DNA from: Desertimonas sp963733085
Lineage (GTDB): Bacteria; Actinomycetota; Acidimicrobiia; Acidimicrobiales; Ilumatobacteraceae
Assembly: GCA_963733085.1 (NCBI GenBank)
Contig: CAVTBY010000008.1
Coordinates: 111,911-175,910 of the forward strand
Length of the DNA: 64,000 bases
Direction: 5' to 3'
Part shown: positions 8,852 to 18,725 of the stretch, piece after piece
Position numbering within the stretch: the first letter of the stretch is position 1
Layout: the number at the start of each line of letters is the position of its first letter
The notes under the pieces: model-generated
Told to the model about the DNA's origin: nothing
The model's input: the letters and a program-made list of their open reading frames with translations, nothing else
Database searches by the model: none
Made by a program: the position numbers and the translations under genes

Positions 8852-10407
8852 GCGTCGGCCTCTGTGGTCTCTGGGGCGGCCTCCGGGGCCGAGCCCATCA
8901 ACTCCATGATCTTGTGCTCGTCGATCTCGTCGCGACCGAGTTCACCCACGACGGTTCCGCGATTGAGCACGACCACCCGCGTCGAACCCTCGACGACGTC
9001 TTCCAGTTCGGACGAGATGAGCACGATCCCCCGTCCTTGATCGGCGAGTTGCTGGATGATCGATTGCACCTCCGCCTTGGCACCGATGTCGATCCCTCGT
9101 GTCGGCTCGTCGAGGAGCAGAACCTGCGGTTCGACGCACAACATTCGGGCGATCAAGGCCTTCTGCTGGTTGCCACCCGACAGGTGAGCGATGTTCTGAC
9201 GGCCGCCGGACGTCTTGATCCCGAGGCGGGCGATGAATTCGGTGACCACGCGGTCAACGCGCCGTCGGGCGATGAAGCCCCAGCGGCTCACGCGCGGAAG
9301 GGCCATCAAGACGATGTTGTCGCGGACCGACATCGTCGGGATGATTCCTTCGGCCTTGCGGTCCTCGGGGAGCAGCGCCGTTCCGGCAGCCAGCGACGAA
9401 CGGGGGGAGCCGGTACGTACCCGGCGGCCGCCGACCCGCACGCTGCCGCGGTCGAGGCGTTGCGTCCCGAAGATCGCCTTCACCGTCTCCGACCGCCCCG
9501 AACCCAACAAGCCGGCCAAGCCGAGCACTTCTCCCGCCCGCACGGACACCGAGACGTCGACTAGTTGATGCCGGCGGGTGAGCCCCTCGGCGTCGAGCAG
9601 CACTTCGTCGAGCACCTGCTGGTCGCGGGTGAAGCTGGTGAGCCCTTCGGCACGGACGTCGGCGATGTCCCGGCCGAGCATCGTGGCGATCACCTCGAGC
9701 TTGGTCGTGTCGGCGATCAGGCTGGTCCGGGCCCGTCGGCCGTCGCGCAGGATCGTGATGCGGTCGGAGATCTCGAACACTTCGTCGAGGTTGTGGCTGA
9801 CGAACAGCAGGGCGACGCCGGCGCTGCGCAGGCGTCTGATCATCCCGAACACCTGGGCCACCTCGCGCGGCTCGAGCGATGACGTCGGCTCGTCGAGGAT
9901 GACGACGCGGGCGTCGGTCGACACGGCGCGCACGATGGCGATCATCTGTTGAACGCCCGCCCCGAACGAGTTCACCGGGCGGCGGACGTCGACGTCGATG
10001 CCGTAGCGGCGCAACAACGTCGTGGCGTTGCGATTCATCTCGCCGACGTCGATGAGCTTCCACCTCGATCGCGGTTCGTTGCCCAGGTACAGGTTGCGGG
10101 CGACCGACATCATCGGCACGAGGGTGATTTCCTGGAACGTCGTGCTGATGCCGAGGTCCCACGCGGCGCGTGGCGCCGACAGCGAGATCGTCTCACCGAG
10201 GTAGCTGATCTCGCCGTCGTCGGGGGAGTAGACCCCGGTGAGCACCTTGATCAAGGTCGACTTGCCGGCGCCGTTCTCTCCGACGAGGGCGTGCACCTCG
10301 CCGGGATGCAGGCTCAGGGCGACCCCGTCGAGAGCCGTGACGCCGGCGAAGTGCTTGGAAATTCCGACTGCCGTGAGTAGCGGCTCCATCAGTTGTCGTT
10401 CACTCAC
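8848..10407 (-). CDS. Sugar ABC transporter ATP-binding protein, two NBDs
   Basis: 519 aa, the usual length for RbsA/MglA/YtfR proteins. The first domain has Walker A GENGAGKST, a weak signature (FGAGVQQMIAIVRA) and Walker B VVILDEPTSSL. The second has a degenerate Walker A (GLLGSGRSE), signature LSGGNQQKALIARML and Walker B VLLLDEPTRGID. The asymmetry is normal for this family. It energises import of the sugar delivered by the 10465-11574 binding protein. The first codon could be ATG 10407 or the internal ATG 18 nt later. Confidence 0.93.
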   Translation of the reverse strand: MSERQLMEPLLTAVGISKHFAGVTALDGVALSLHPGEVHALVGENGAGKSTLIKVLTGVYSPDDGEISYLGETISLSAPRAAWDLGISTTFQEITLVPMMSVARNLYLGNEPRSRWKLIDVGEMNRNATTLLRRYGIDVDVRRPVNSFGAGVQQMIAIVRAVSTDARVVILDEPTSSLEPREVAQVFGMIRRLRSAGVALLFVSHNLDEVFEISDRITILRDGRRARTSLIADTTKLEVIATMLGRDIADVRAEGLTSFTRDQQVLDEVLLDAEGLTRRHQLVDVSVSVRAGEVLGLAGLLGSGRSETVKAIFGTQRLDRGSVRVGGRRVRTGSPRSSLAAGTALLPEDRKAEGIIPTMSVRDNIVLMALPRVSRWGFIARRRVDRVVTEFIARLGIKTSGGRQNIAHLSGGNQQKALIARMLCVEPQVLLLDEPTRGIDIGAKAEVQSIIQQLADQGRGIVLISSELEDVVEGSTRVVVLNRGTVVGELGRDEIDEHKIMELMGSAPEAAPETTEADA

Positions 10408-10429
10408 AACGGAAGCGTCGCGCGAAGGA

Positions 10430-10448
10430 CGGCGAGCACTGCCCGCCG
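10430..10448 (-). other. Short hairpin between binding-protein and ATPase genes
   Basis: An 8-bp stem (10430-10437 with 10441-10448, one G-U pair in RNA) with a 3-nt loop lies in the 57-nt gap after the binding-protein stop. Such stems often protect the upstream mRNA or lower expression of downstream genes. The stem is short, so confidence is limited. Confidence 0.35.
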
Positions 10449-10464
10449 CCCTCCGCGCAGCCGA

Positions 10465-11574
10465 CTAGTACGCGTTTTCCAGCTCGGCCTCGGCGTTGTC
10501 GACGGTGTACTCCTTGTCGGCGATGATCGTCACCTCGGGCACACCGGCGCCGCTGTAGAAGTCCTCGAGCGCCTGGAAGGCGAGCGGCCCGAAGCGTGGA
10601 TTGGACTCGATGACGCCGGAGATCCAGCCGTCGATGATGCCCTGCACCGCTCCCTGCGTGCCGTCGATCGTGATGATCTTGACGTCGCCGGGGGAGTACC
10701 CGGCAGCTTGCAGGGCGGCAACGGCGCCGAGCGCCATCTCGTCGTTGTGGGCGTAGATCGCCGTGATGTCGGGATCGTTGGCGATCAACTGCTCGGTGAC
10801 GGTCTGACCCATCGCCCGCTCGTAGTTCGCCGCCTGCTCGGCGACGACCTCGATCTCCGTGTCGAGCTCCTCGAGGCGCTCCATGAAGCCGTTGTTGCGG
10901 TCCGTCGTCACGTTCACGCCGGGAGCACCAAGGAGCACGGCGAGGCGGCCCTCGCCGCCGGTTTCCCTGACCATCGCGTCAGCTGCTCGGCGTCCCTGCT
11001 CGACGAAGTCGGAGCCGATCCAGCCGATGTAGTCCTCACAGGCGGTCATCGTGGTCAGCAACCGATCGATCGTCATGATCGGCACGCCGTTCTCGTTGGC
11101 GTAGTCGATCGCCGGGTCGAGGCCCTCGCTGTTCAACGGGGAGATGATCAAGGCGTCGACACCCTGGTCGACCATCCCCTGGATGTCGGAGATCTCCTTG
11201 TTGAGGTCGGACTCGGCGTTGGTGACGATCAGGTCGATGCCCCGTGCCTCGGCTTCGTCACGGATCGATTGCGTCTCGGCGATGCGGAACGGGTTCGCTT
11301 CCCGTTCGGACTGGGCGAACCCGATCGTTGCGCTGGCCAGGTCGACCTGCTCGACGCCGTCGCCGCCGTACTGCTCGTACGTGCACAGCTCGCCCGACGT
11401 GCCGGCAACCTGCTGGCTGGCGCCCGGCTCTGTGGAGCCGCTAGCAGCGGCATCGGTCCCAGGCGGTTCAGTTCCCGGCACGGTCGTCGCCGAGGAGCTG
11501 TGCGCTCCCCAGGCCGTGGCCGTGCAGACGAGGCTGACGGCAAGGATGGTTCGAGTGGTGCGTCGCTTGTTCAT
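10465..11574 (-). CDS. Sugar-binding protein of ABC transporter (YtfQ-like)
   Basis: 369 aa with an N-terminal export signal (MNKRRTTRTILAVSLVC), then a low-complexity Thr/Ser/Pro/Gly linker. The periplasmic-binding fold follows: ASATIGFAQSEREANPFR, a hinge region DALIISPLNSEGLDPAI, and AIYAHNDEMALGAVAALQAAG. The QSE-NPFR pattern near the start is typical of galactofuranose/galactose-type binding proteins. The ATG at 11574 is preceded by a GGGGG run as ribosome site; another ATG lies 12 nt upstream. First gene of its unit, directly behind twin LacI-type operators. Confidence 0.9.
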   Translation of the reverse strand: MNKRRTTRTILAVSLVCTATAWGAHSSSATTVPGTEPPGTDAAASGSTEPGASQQVAGTSGELCTYEQYGGDGVEQVDLASATIGFAQSEREANPFRIAETQSIRDEAEARGIDLIVTNAESDLNKEISDIQGMVDQGVDALIISPLNSEGLDPAIDYANENGVPIMTIDRLLTTMTACEDYIGWIGSDFVEQGRRAADAMVRETGGEGRLAVLLGAPGVNVTTDRNNGFMERLEELDTEIEVVAEQAANYERAMGQTVTEQLIANDPDITAIYAHNDEMALGAVAALQAAGYSPGDVKIITIDGTQGAVQGIIDGWISGVIESNPRFGPLAFQALEDFYSGAGVPEVTIIADKEYTVDNAEAELENAY

Positions 11575-11605
11575 GAATTCCCCCATATAGGCGTGACGTG
11601 GTAAT

Positions 11606-11638
11606 TGACAACGTTGTCGATTCTTGACAACGTTGTCA
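11606..11638 (-). promoter_or_regulatory. Twin LacI-family operators before the sugar-binding protein gene
   Basis: Two near-identical palindromes: GACAACGTTGTC at 11607-11618 and a perfect 14-mer TGACAACGTTGTCA at 11625-11638, centred 19 bp apart. The central CG and dyad length are typical for LacI-family repressors. On the minus strand the inner copy overlaps a possible -35 TTGTCA (11611-11606), with TATATG at 11589-11584 as -10 after 16 nt. No LacI-type gene is present in the window. Confidence 0.75.
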
Positions 11639-11654
11639 GAAGTTGACGTGTGAT

Positions 11655-12449
11655 TCAAGTGGCAAATCGTTCGGTCGCCTCCTCGGTGGTTATCGGAGCG
11701 TGGCGGACACGGAGTCCCGACATCCCCCCGTCGACGGCGAGCGCCGTGCCGGTCGTGGAACCAGCTGCGCGGCCACCGAGGTACAGCACCGCCGCGGCGA
11801 CCTCGTCGGCGGTTACTAGTCGTCCCGTCGGCTGGCGGGCCTCCAGGGCAGTCCGCTCGGCGGCGGGGTCGGCGGCCTGATCGAGCAAGCGGCCGACCCA
11901 CGGCGTGTCGACGGTTCCCGGGTTCACGCAGTTGACCCGGATGCCGTCGCCGACATGGTCGGCGGCCATCGCCATCGTCAGCGACAGCACCGCGCCCTTG
12001 GACGCGGTGTAGACCGCCCGCTCGGGAAGTCCGGCGGTCGCCGCGATCGAGCACATGTTGACGACGGAAGCGTCGGGAGACCGGCGGAGATGGGGAAGCG
12101 CCGCACGCATCACCCGTACGATTCCGAGGACGTTGACGTCGAGGACGTGACGCCACTCATCGAGCGAGTTCGTCTCGATCGTGCCCTGGGCGCCGATGCC
12201 GGCGTTGTTGACGAGCACGTCGAGGCCGCCCATCGTCGATGCCGTCTTCTCGACGGCCTCGGCGACCGATACGTCGTCGGTGACGTCGGCGCTGAGGGCA
12301 AGGGCGCCGGCGGGGGCACCTGCGGGACCGACGTCGAGCACCGCGACGGTGGCGCCGCGGCCGAGGGCAGCGGTCGCCACTGCGTGGCCAATGCCGGACG
12401 CACCCCCAGTGACCAACACCCGGAGGCCTGCGTAGTCGTCAGCGCCCAC
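11655..12449 (-). CDS. SDR dehydrogenase, probable 2-keto-3-deoxy-L-fuconate dehydrogenase
   Basis: 264 aa from GTG at 12449, overlapping the fuconate dehydratase stop by 11 nt; the longer open frame upstream lacks homology. It has VTGGASGIGHAVA (NAD-binding), NNAGIG, catalytic S in NMCSIAA, YTASKGA (Tyr and Lys) and NPGTVDTPW. Classical SDR of about 260 residues. Tight coupling to FucD makes oxidation of 2-keto-3-deoxy-L-fuconate the best guess; this function is inferred from the known fucose pathway, not from the sequence alone. Confidence 0.85.
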   Translation of the reverse strand: MGADDYAGLRVLVTGGASGIGHAVATAALGRGATVAVLDVGPAGAPAGALALSADVTDDVSVAEAVEKTASTMGGLDVLVNNAGIGAQGTIETNSLDEWRHVLDVNVLGIVRVMRAALPHLRRSPDASVVNMCSIAATAGLPERAVYTASKGAVLSLTMAMAADHVGDGIRVNCVNPGTVDTPWVGRLLDQAADPAAERTALEARQPTGRLVTADEVAAAVLYLGGRAAGSTTGTALAVDGGMSGLRVRHAPITTEEATERFAT

Positions 12450-13746
12450 TGGTGCCAGTCCACGCCGGACCGTCGGGGAAGTGGTACTGGGTGACGGATT
12501 CGTCGAGCAGACGAGCGCCCCCTCCCGGACCGGTGGGAGGGAGGTAGCGCCCGCCGCGAACCACGACGGGGTCGGTGAAATGCTCATGCAGGTGATCGAC
12601 GTACTCGATCCACCGGCCGTCGGTCGTGCCGCTCACGGCGATGAAGTCGAACATCGCCAGGTGCTGAACCATCTCACACAGACCGAAGCCGCCGGCATGC
12701 GGACAAACCGGCACCCCGAACTTGGCGGCGAGCAGGAGGATGGCGATGTTCTCGTTGACGCCACCCACCCGGCAGGCGTCGATCTGCACGACGTCGATCG
12801 CCTCGGCTTGGAGCAGTTGCTTGAAGATCACGCGGTTCTGCACGTGCTCACCGGTGGCGACCCGTACTGGTCGTACCGCTCGACGGATGGCGAGGTGGCC
12901 GAGCACGTCATCGGGTGAGGTCGGCTCCTCGATCCAGTACAGGTCGAACCGCGCCAGCTTGGCCATCCAGTCGATCGCCTGACCGACCCCCCACCGCTGG
13001 TTGGCGTCGACGGCGATGCGCGCCCGCTCGCCCGCCGCATGGCGGGCGATCGCCAGTCGGCGGATGTCCGACTCGACATCGGAGCCGACCTTCATCTTGA
13101 GCATCGTGAACCCGTCCTCGACGGACTGGCGGGCGAGACGGGCCACCTTGGCGTCGTCGTAGCCGAGCCAGCCCGCAGACGTCGTGTAGGCGGGGAGACC
13201 GTCGGCCTCGAGGGCGGCGATGCGATCCTCTCGTCCCGCCGACTTGACCTCAAGCAGCTCCAGTGCCTCGCTCGCCGTGATGGCGTCGTCGATGTACGTG
13301 AAGTCGACCTGGTCGACGACCTCCTGCGGTGAGAGTGAGGCGAGCAGCCGCCACAGCGGTAGGCCGCTGAGGCGGCAGCGCAGGTCCCACGCAGCGTTGA
13401 CGACGGCGCCGATGGCCATGTGCATGACGCCCTTCTCCGGGCCGAGCCAGCGCAGTTGCCCATCCCAGGTGAGCTCCCGCGCCAGCGCGCCGACGTCGCA
13501 GACCACTTCCACGACGTCACGTCCGACGACGTAGTTCTCGAGGGCGCGAACCGCCGCGCAGGCAACGTCGTTCCCTCGGCCCGTCGTGAACAGCAGGGAG
13601 TACCCAGCCACGTCGGCATCGTCGAGACGCAACGCGACGTACGCGGCGGAGTAGTCGGGTTCCGGATTCATCGCGTCCGATCCGTCGAGATCGCGTGACG
13701 TCGGGAAGCGGACGTCGGCGACGTCGAGGGCGGTAATGCGGGTCAT
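12439..13746 (-). CDS. fucD: L-fuconate dehydratase (enolase superfamily)
   Basis: 435 aa, the family length. The N-terminal capping domain has DVRFPTSRDLDGSDAMNP, which is distinctive for L-fuconate dehydratases. The barrel carries K217-M-K219 (MLKMKVG), D247 (AVDANQRW), E273/E274 (WIEEPTSPDD), E300 (ATGEH) and H350 (CPHAGGFGLCE). It dehydrates L-fuconate to 2-keto-3-deoxy-L-fuconate in the cytoplasm. Related acid sugars such as L-galactonate or D-arabinonate may also be accepted. The gene follows a sugar-binding protein and precedes the SDR that takes the product. Confidence 0.93.
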   Translation of the reverse strand: MTRITALDVADVRFPTSRDLDGSDAMNPEPDYSAAYVALRLDDADVAGYSLLFTTGRGNDVACAAVRALENYVVGRDVVEVVCDVGALARELTWDGQLRWLGPEKGVMHMAIGAVVNAAWDLRCRLSGLPLWRLLASLSPQEVVDQVDFTYIDDAITASEALELLEVKSAGREDRIAALEADGLPAYTTSAGWLGYDDAKVARLARQSVEDGFTMLKMKVGSDVESDIRRLAIARHAAGERARIAVDANQRWGVGQAIDWMAKLARFDLYWIEEPTSPDDVLGHLAIRRAVRPVRVATGEHVQNRVIFKQLLQAEAIDVVQIDACRVGGVNENIAILLLAAKFGVPVCPHAGGFGLCEMVQHLAMFDFIAVSGTTDGRWIEYVDHLHEHFTDPVVVRGGRYLPPTGPGGGARLLDESVTQYHFPDGPAWTGTSGR

Positions 13747-13774
13747 GGTCGACTCTCGCTGGAAGTATGACGAT

Positions 13775-14710
13775 TCAGCCGCCGAACTCGTCGGCGTTGT
13801 CGACGGTCACGATCTCGGTGCCCGTGTCGATCAACGGTTCGACCGGCTCTCCGTTGATGGCGTCGAGTGCAGCCTGCGCCCCGAACTCACCCATCCGCGC
13901 CGGGAACTGGGCGACCGACGCGAGCTGGTCCCCGGCGACGATCGCCGCGACCTCGTCCGGTCCGGCATCGAAGCCGACCACGAGGATGTCCTCGTCGGCA
14001 CTCTCGATCGCTTCGAGCGCACCGATGATCGGCGGGCCACAGGCTCCGTAGATCGCCGTGACGTCGGGATTGGCGGTGAGGATGTCCTGCGCCGCGTCCA
14101 GACCTTTGGTCTGGTCACAGTCCGTTGGCAACGAGGCGACGATCTCGAAGTCTTCGCCGAGACCCTCCTCGAAACCTGTGACCCGATCTTCCAGCGACGG
14201 CGCGCCGGCGACACCTTCGAGGACGGCGACGGTGTCGCCAGGCTCGAGTTGCTCGGCGAGGAACTCGCCGGCGAGTACGCCACCGGCGAGGTTGTCGGTG
14301 GCCACAAGCGAGGTCGCCCCTTCCCAACCGGGGATGTCGTTGTCGACGAGGACGACGAAGATCCCGGCATCGACGGCCTCTTGCAACGCGTCCTGGACGT
14401 TCGGGCTCGTCGGAGTGACCACGATGGCTTGGACCTCCTGAGTCACCATCGATTCGATGGCGTTGATCACACCCTCGTCGTCGGTGCCACTCGCACCCTG
14501 GGCGAAGATCAGCTCGACCTCGGGATGTGCCTCGTTCCACGTTTCGGCGGCGTCGACCATCGTGTCGTAGAAGTCGACAGGGAACTTGGTGATGAATCCG
14601 ATCTTCACGTCGTCGGGCGGGGTCGTCGCACCGACGACGTCAGACCCGGTGACCGTCGCCCCGAGGCTGACGCACAGCACCAACGGTGCCAATCGAGTGA
14701 TTCGCTTCAT
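13775..14710 (-). CDS. Sugar-binding protein of ABC transporter
   Basis: 311 aa with signal peptide MKRITRLAPLVLCVSLGATV. The mature part starts DDVKIGFITKFPVDFYDTMV and has DEGVINAIESMVTQEVQAI and FDAGPDEVAAIVAGDQLA, as in the ribose-type binding protein family (Peripla_BP_4). Ribosome site GGGGGA lies just before ATG 14710. It serves the permease and ATPase encoded upstream and leads directly into fucD, which suggests uptake of L-fucose or a related sugar. Confidence 0.9.
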   Translation of the reverse strand: MKRITRLAPLVLCVSLGATVTGSDVVGATTPPDDVKIGFITKFPVDFYDTMVDAAETWNEAHPEVELIFAQGASGTDDEGVINAIESMVTQEVQAIVVTPTSPNVQDALQEAVDAGIFVVLVDNDIPGWEGATSLVATDNLAGGVLAGEFLAEQLEPGDTVAVLEGVAGAPSLEDRVTGFEEGLGEDFEIVASLPTDCDQTKGLDAAQDILTANPDVTAIYGACGPPIIGALEAIESADEDILVVGFDAGPDEVAAIVAGDQLASVAQFPARMGEFGAQAALDAINGEPVEPLIDTGTEIVTVDNADEFGG

Positions 14711-14805
14711 TCTGGGTTCCCCCTTGTTGTCGGGCGGCGCGGCCGCCGGTTCTTGCCCGCGCTGAACTCACGGCGCGTGCCTGTGCTGATTCGAAATGTG
14801 GAGGA

Positions 14806-15551
<746 letters not shown>

Positions 15552-15555
<4 letters not shown>

Positions 15556-16598
15556 GCCTGCGCCGCCTGAAGGACGCGGAAGCGATCCTCGAGACGAGCT
15601 CGCAGCACGTCCGATTCCACCGCCAGCACGATCACCACGCCGATGACGATCGGTTGTAGGAAGGCGTCGACGTTGAGCAGGTTCATGCCGTTGCGGATAA
15701 CGCCGATCATCAGCGCACCAACGAGGGCGTTGCCGACGTTGCCCCGACCACCGAGGAAGCTGGCTCCTCCGATGATGACGGCGGCGATCGAGTCGAGCTC
15801 GGCGAGCGACCCCGCGGTCGGCGAGCCGGCGTTCAACCGGCCCGACGTGACGATCGCGGCGACGCCGGCAAGCAAACCGCAGAGCACGTAGACCGAGATG
15901 AGCACCGAGCGGACCGGGATGCCGGTGCGCCTGGCGGCCTCGGCGTTTCCGCCCGTGGCGTAGACCCAGCGGCCGAACACGAGGCGAGACATCACGACGG
16001 CAATCACCGCGGCGATGCCGGCGACGAGGAACGCCGAGTACGGCAGCCAACCGAGCGACCCACCGCCGATGGTCTGGACAATCTCCGGAACGCCACGGAC
16101 CGGCTGCCCGTCGGCGAACCGCAGGGCCAGGCCACGGGCAATGCTCAGCGTCGCCAACGTGATGATGAACGGATGCGGCAACCGGCCCCACACGTATCCG
16201 GCGCCGTTGACGAAGCCGACCGCCGCCCCGGTGGCGAGCATCACGACGATCACCACCGCGGCGCCGCTGCCGTTGCGGAAGGCGAGCGCGCCCAGCACCG
16301 ATGCGAGGGCCAGCGTCGAGCCGACCGACAGATCGATGCCCCTGGTGATGATGACGAGCAGTTGGCCGATCGCCAGCAACGCGATCGCTGCGGTCTGCGA
16401 CAGGATGTTGCCGACGTTGCTGGTCGTGAGGAATACCGGCGACAGGAGCGTCATGGCGAACACGAGGCCGCCGAGGATGAGGGCGGGCCCGAGCCGGATC
16501 ACCGTGAGGGCACCACGAAGCACTCGGTAGCGGCCACCCGGAGACGAGGCGGCCACATCGGCTGCGGCGCGATGGCCGACATTCGCCAACGTGTCCAC
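15552..16598 (-). CDS. Sugar ABC transporter permease (CUT2 family)
   Basis: 348 aa from GTG at 16598, preceded by GGGAGGTGGGGA as ribosome site; the upstream in-frame ATG at 16661 has no support. Membrane segments include AIALLAIGQLLVIITRGIDL followed by SVGSTLALASVLGAL, and AAVIIGGASFLGGRG. Pairs with the single-NBD ATPase. First gene of the unit permease-ATPase-binding protein-fucD-SDR, and divergent from the GntR regulator gene with a large dyad between them. Confidence 0.92.
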
Positions 16599-16653
16599 TC
16601 CCCACCTCCCCGGATTGCGAGTCCCCCGATGTCGCCGACCGTCGACGACATGC

Positions 16654-16701
16654 TGTACCATACGCGCTCAGACATCCCATGTCTAGACCCCTTTGGGTAC
16701 A
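16654..16701. promoter_or_regulatory. Nested palindrome between permease and GntR gene
   Basis: Inner dyad AGACAT (16670-16675) and ATGTCT (16679-16684), outer dyad TGTACC (16654-16659) and GGTACA (16696-16701). The two centres coincide within half a base (16677 and 16677.5). It lies in the divergent promoter region and is the natural candidate site for the adjacent GntR/FadR-type regulator. Confidence 0.65.
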
Positions 16702-16736
16702 CATGGTGCAGCCGGCCTGCGTGGCCGGGGAACGCA

Positions 16737-17510
16737 ATGGAGGACGTCAACGTGGCAGCCGGGTCGTTGACTGAAGCTGCAATCGAGCAGGTTCGTCAGC
16801 TCATCGCTTCGGGTGCTTTGTCGCCTGGGGAGCGCCTACCCCCTGAGGCCGAGCTCGCCGAATCGTTGGGCACCGGGCGCAACACGATGCGCGAAGCGGT
16901 GCGCGCCCTTGTCACCGCTCGTGTCCTGGAGATTCGTCGGGGAGATGGAACGTTCGTCACCAGCTTGCGGCCGGAGCTGTTGCTCGCCGGGATTGGCGCC
17001 GCAGCCGACTTGCTGCTCGATGACTTCACGCTCGAGCTCGTCCAGGTTCGCCGCATCCTCGAACCGGCGGCGACCCGGTTCGCTGCCGGGCGAATCACTG
17101 ACGATCAGCTCGCCGAGCTCGACTCGCTGTTACATAGGATGTCTGCGGCAGGTTCACACGAGGAACTCGTCGAGTTCGACGAGGCGTTCCACAACGTGGT
17201 GGCAGCCGCCGCGGGGAACGCCACGCTGGCGTCGATGCTCAGCGGCGTCTCCAGCCGAACCACTCGCGGGCGGGTGTGGCGCGGTGTGCTCGAGGCCGGG
17301 GCGACCGATCGAACGATCTCCGAACACGCCGCGATCCTCGCCGCGCTGCGCGCCCACGACCCGCAGCTCGCCGAAGCCGCCGCCTTGCTTCACGTGTCGA
17401 CGACGGAGCGGTGGTTCGCCAGCCTGGTCGGCGCCCGGGAGGATGAAGGACCTCCAAAGGTTCTTGGGGCTGCCGGAGAAGCTGCAAAGGATCGGCCGGA
17501 ATCGTTGTAG
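16737..17510 (+). CDS. GntR-family regulator, FadR/FCD subgroup
   Basis: 257 aa from ATG 16737. GTG at 16752 has a better ribosome site (GGAGG) and would give 252 aa. N-terminal winged helix: AIEQVRQLIASGALSPGERL and ESLGTGRNTMREAVRAL, then EIRRGDGTFV. The C-terminal all-helical FCD domain has LVQVRRILEPAATRFAA and FDEAFHNVVAAAAGN, with histidine likely binding a metal or effector. Probably represses the divergent fucose-type operon and itself, with an acid sugar as effector; that assignment is by position. Confidence 0.88.
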   Translation: MEDVNVAAGSLTEAAIEQVRQLIASGALSPGERLPPEAELAESLGTGRNTMREAVRALVTARVLEIRRGDGTFVTSLRPELLLAGIGAAADLLLDDFTLELVQVRRILEPAATRFAAGRITDDQLAELDSLLHRMSAAGSHEELVEFDEAFHNVVAAAAGNATLASMLSGVSSRTTRGRVWRGVLEAGATDRTISEHAAILAALRAHDPQLAEAAALLHVSTTERWFASLVGAREDEGPPKVLGAAGEAAKDRPESL

Positions 17511-17519
17511 CATCTCGTC

Positions 17520-18692
17520 GTGGATGCAACTCGCTTTGTAGCTCCGGCGTTCGGCGAGGCTCGCAGAACGCTCGGTCGGCACGGCTATGTCGCGTTCTTC
17601 CCGACTTCGGTCACGCGTAGCATCGACTTTCACCCTTCGACCGTGATGCTGCTCTCGGAGGCCGATCGGGCGCTTGGTCGCTTGGCCGGTGCTGGGCGCC
17701 AACTTCCCAACCCGCATCTGTTGATCGAGCCGTACGTCACCAGGGAAGCGGTATCGAGCAGCCGGATCGAAGGGACTCAGGCGTCGCTGTCCGACGTGTT
17801 CGACGCCCAGGCCCGCAACAGCGAGGCGGGTCCGGTTGGCGAGGTCTCGAACTACATCAGGGCCCTGAACCACGGGCTCGACCGCTTGGAGAAGCTTCCC
17901 GTTTCCAAGCGTCTGCTGTGCGAGGTGCACGCGGTGCTCATGAGCGATGTCCGCGGTCAGGAGAAGTTGCCGGGCGAGATCCGCCGATCGCCGAACTGGA
18001 TTGGGTCACCGGACAACCGCCCCGAGACGGCGATCTTTGTGCCACCCCCAGTTGACGAGATGAACGCACTGTTGGACGACCTCGAACGATTCGTGCACGA
18101 GGACACCCTGATCCCACCGCTGGTCAAGATCGCCCTCATTCATTACCAGTTCGAGACCATCCACCCCTTTCTCGACGGAAACGGCCGGCTCGGCAGGCTG
18201 CTGATCGCATTCCTCCTCGTCGAACAGGACCTGCTGCCGAGCCCTCTCCTGTACATCAGCACCTACTTCGAACAGCGGCGCAGCGACTATTACGACTTCC
18301 TTCAGGCGGTCCGTGAAGAGGGTGCCCTGCGACAGTGGATTGAGTTCTTCCTCAGCGGCGTGACCACGCAGGCGAACGAAGCGGTGTCTGTCGCCGAGAA
18401 GCTCGTCGACCTACGCGAGCGATATCGAGGCGCGCTCGTCGGCGATCGTTCGCGCGCTCACGAGGTGCTCGACCTCATCTTCCTGAACCCCGTGCTCACC
18501 ACTCGCCGCGTTTCCAGGACGCTCGACACGACGGTCCAGAGTGCCAACAACCACATTCGACGACTCGAGCATGCCGGGATTGTCACCGAGGTCGCCGGTA
18601 TTCCCGGGCGCTCCAAACGGTGGGTGTCGCTTGACGTCCTGAGAACGATCGATCCTGCGGCCCCCGCTGATTTCACGAGGAGCGCTTCGTAG
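17520..18692 (+). CDS. Fic-family protein with N-terminal inhibitory motif
   Basis: 390 aa from GTG 17520. The Fic core is HPFLDGNGRLGR at 215-226, the complete AMPylation motif. An inhibitory helix motif S80-x3-E84-G85 (SSRIEG) lies N-terminal, as in class II Fic proteins, so activity is self-restrained. The C-terminus carries a winged helix (NPVLTTRRVSRTLDTTVQSA). It probably modifies a cytoplasmic protein or controls transcription; the target is unknown. TAGCAT at 17508-17513 stands 6 nt before the start, so the message may be leaderless, starting inside the GntR stop codon region. Confidence 0.9.
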   Translation: MDATRFVAPAFGEARRTLGRHGYVAFFPTSVTRSIDFHPSTVMLLSEADRALGRLAGAGRQLPNPHLLIEPYVTREAVSSSRIEGTQASLSDVFDAQARNSEAGPVGEVSNYIRALNHGLDRLEKLPVSKRLLCEVHAVLMSDVRGQEKLPGEIRRSPNWIGSPDNRPETAIFVPPPVDEMNALLDDLERFVHEDTLIPPLVKIALIHYQFETIHPFLDGNGRLGRLLIAFLLVEQDLLPSPLLYISTYFEQRRSDYYDFLQAVREEGALRQWIEFFLSGVTTQANEAVSVAEKLVDLRERYRGALVGDRSRAHEVLDLIFLNPVLTTRRVSRTLDTTVQSANNHIRRLEHAGIVTEVAGIPGRSKRWVSLDVLRTIDPAAPADFTRSAS

Positions 18693-18725
18693 CCAGCGAG
18701 CTCCCGGCGGTGCGACACTGATCAG

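Noticed and set aside
6467..9040. 857-aa plus-strand frame opposite the ABC genes
   Set aside because: Arg/Asp/His-rich antisense shadow of the minus-strand permease and ATPase genes, which have full families and proper starts.
10393..11604. Plus-strand 403-aa frame
   Set aside because: Antisense to the sugar-binding protein gene; no family.
11229..12156. Long N-terminal extension of the sugar-binding protein frame
   Set aside because: The extension runs through the operators and the SDR gene; signal peptide begins at 11574.
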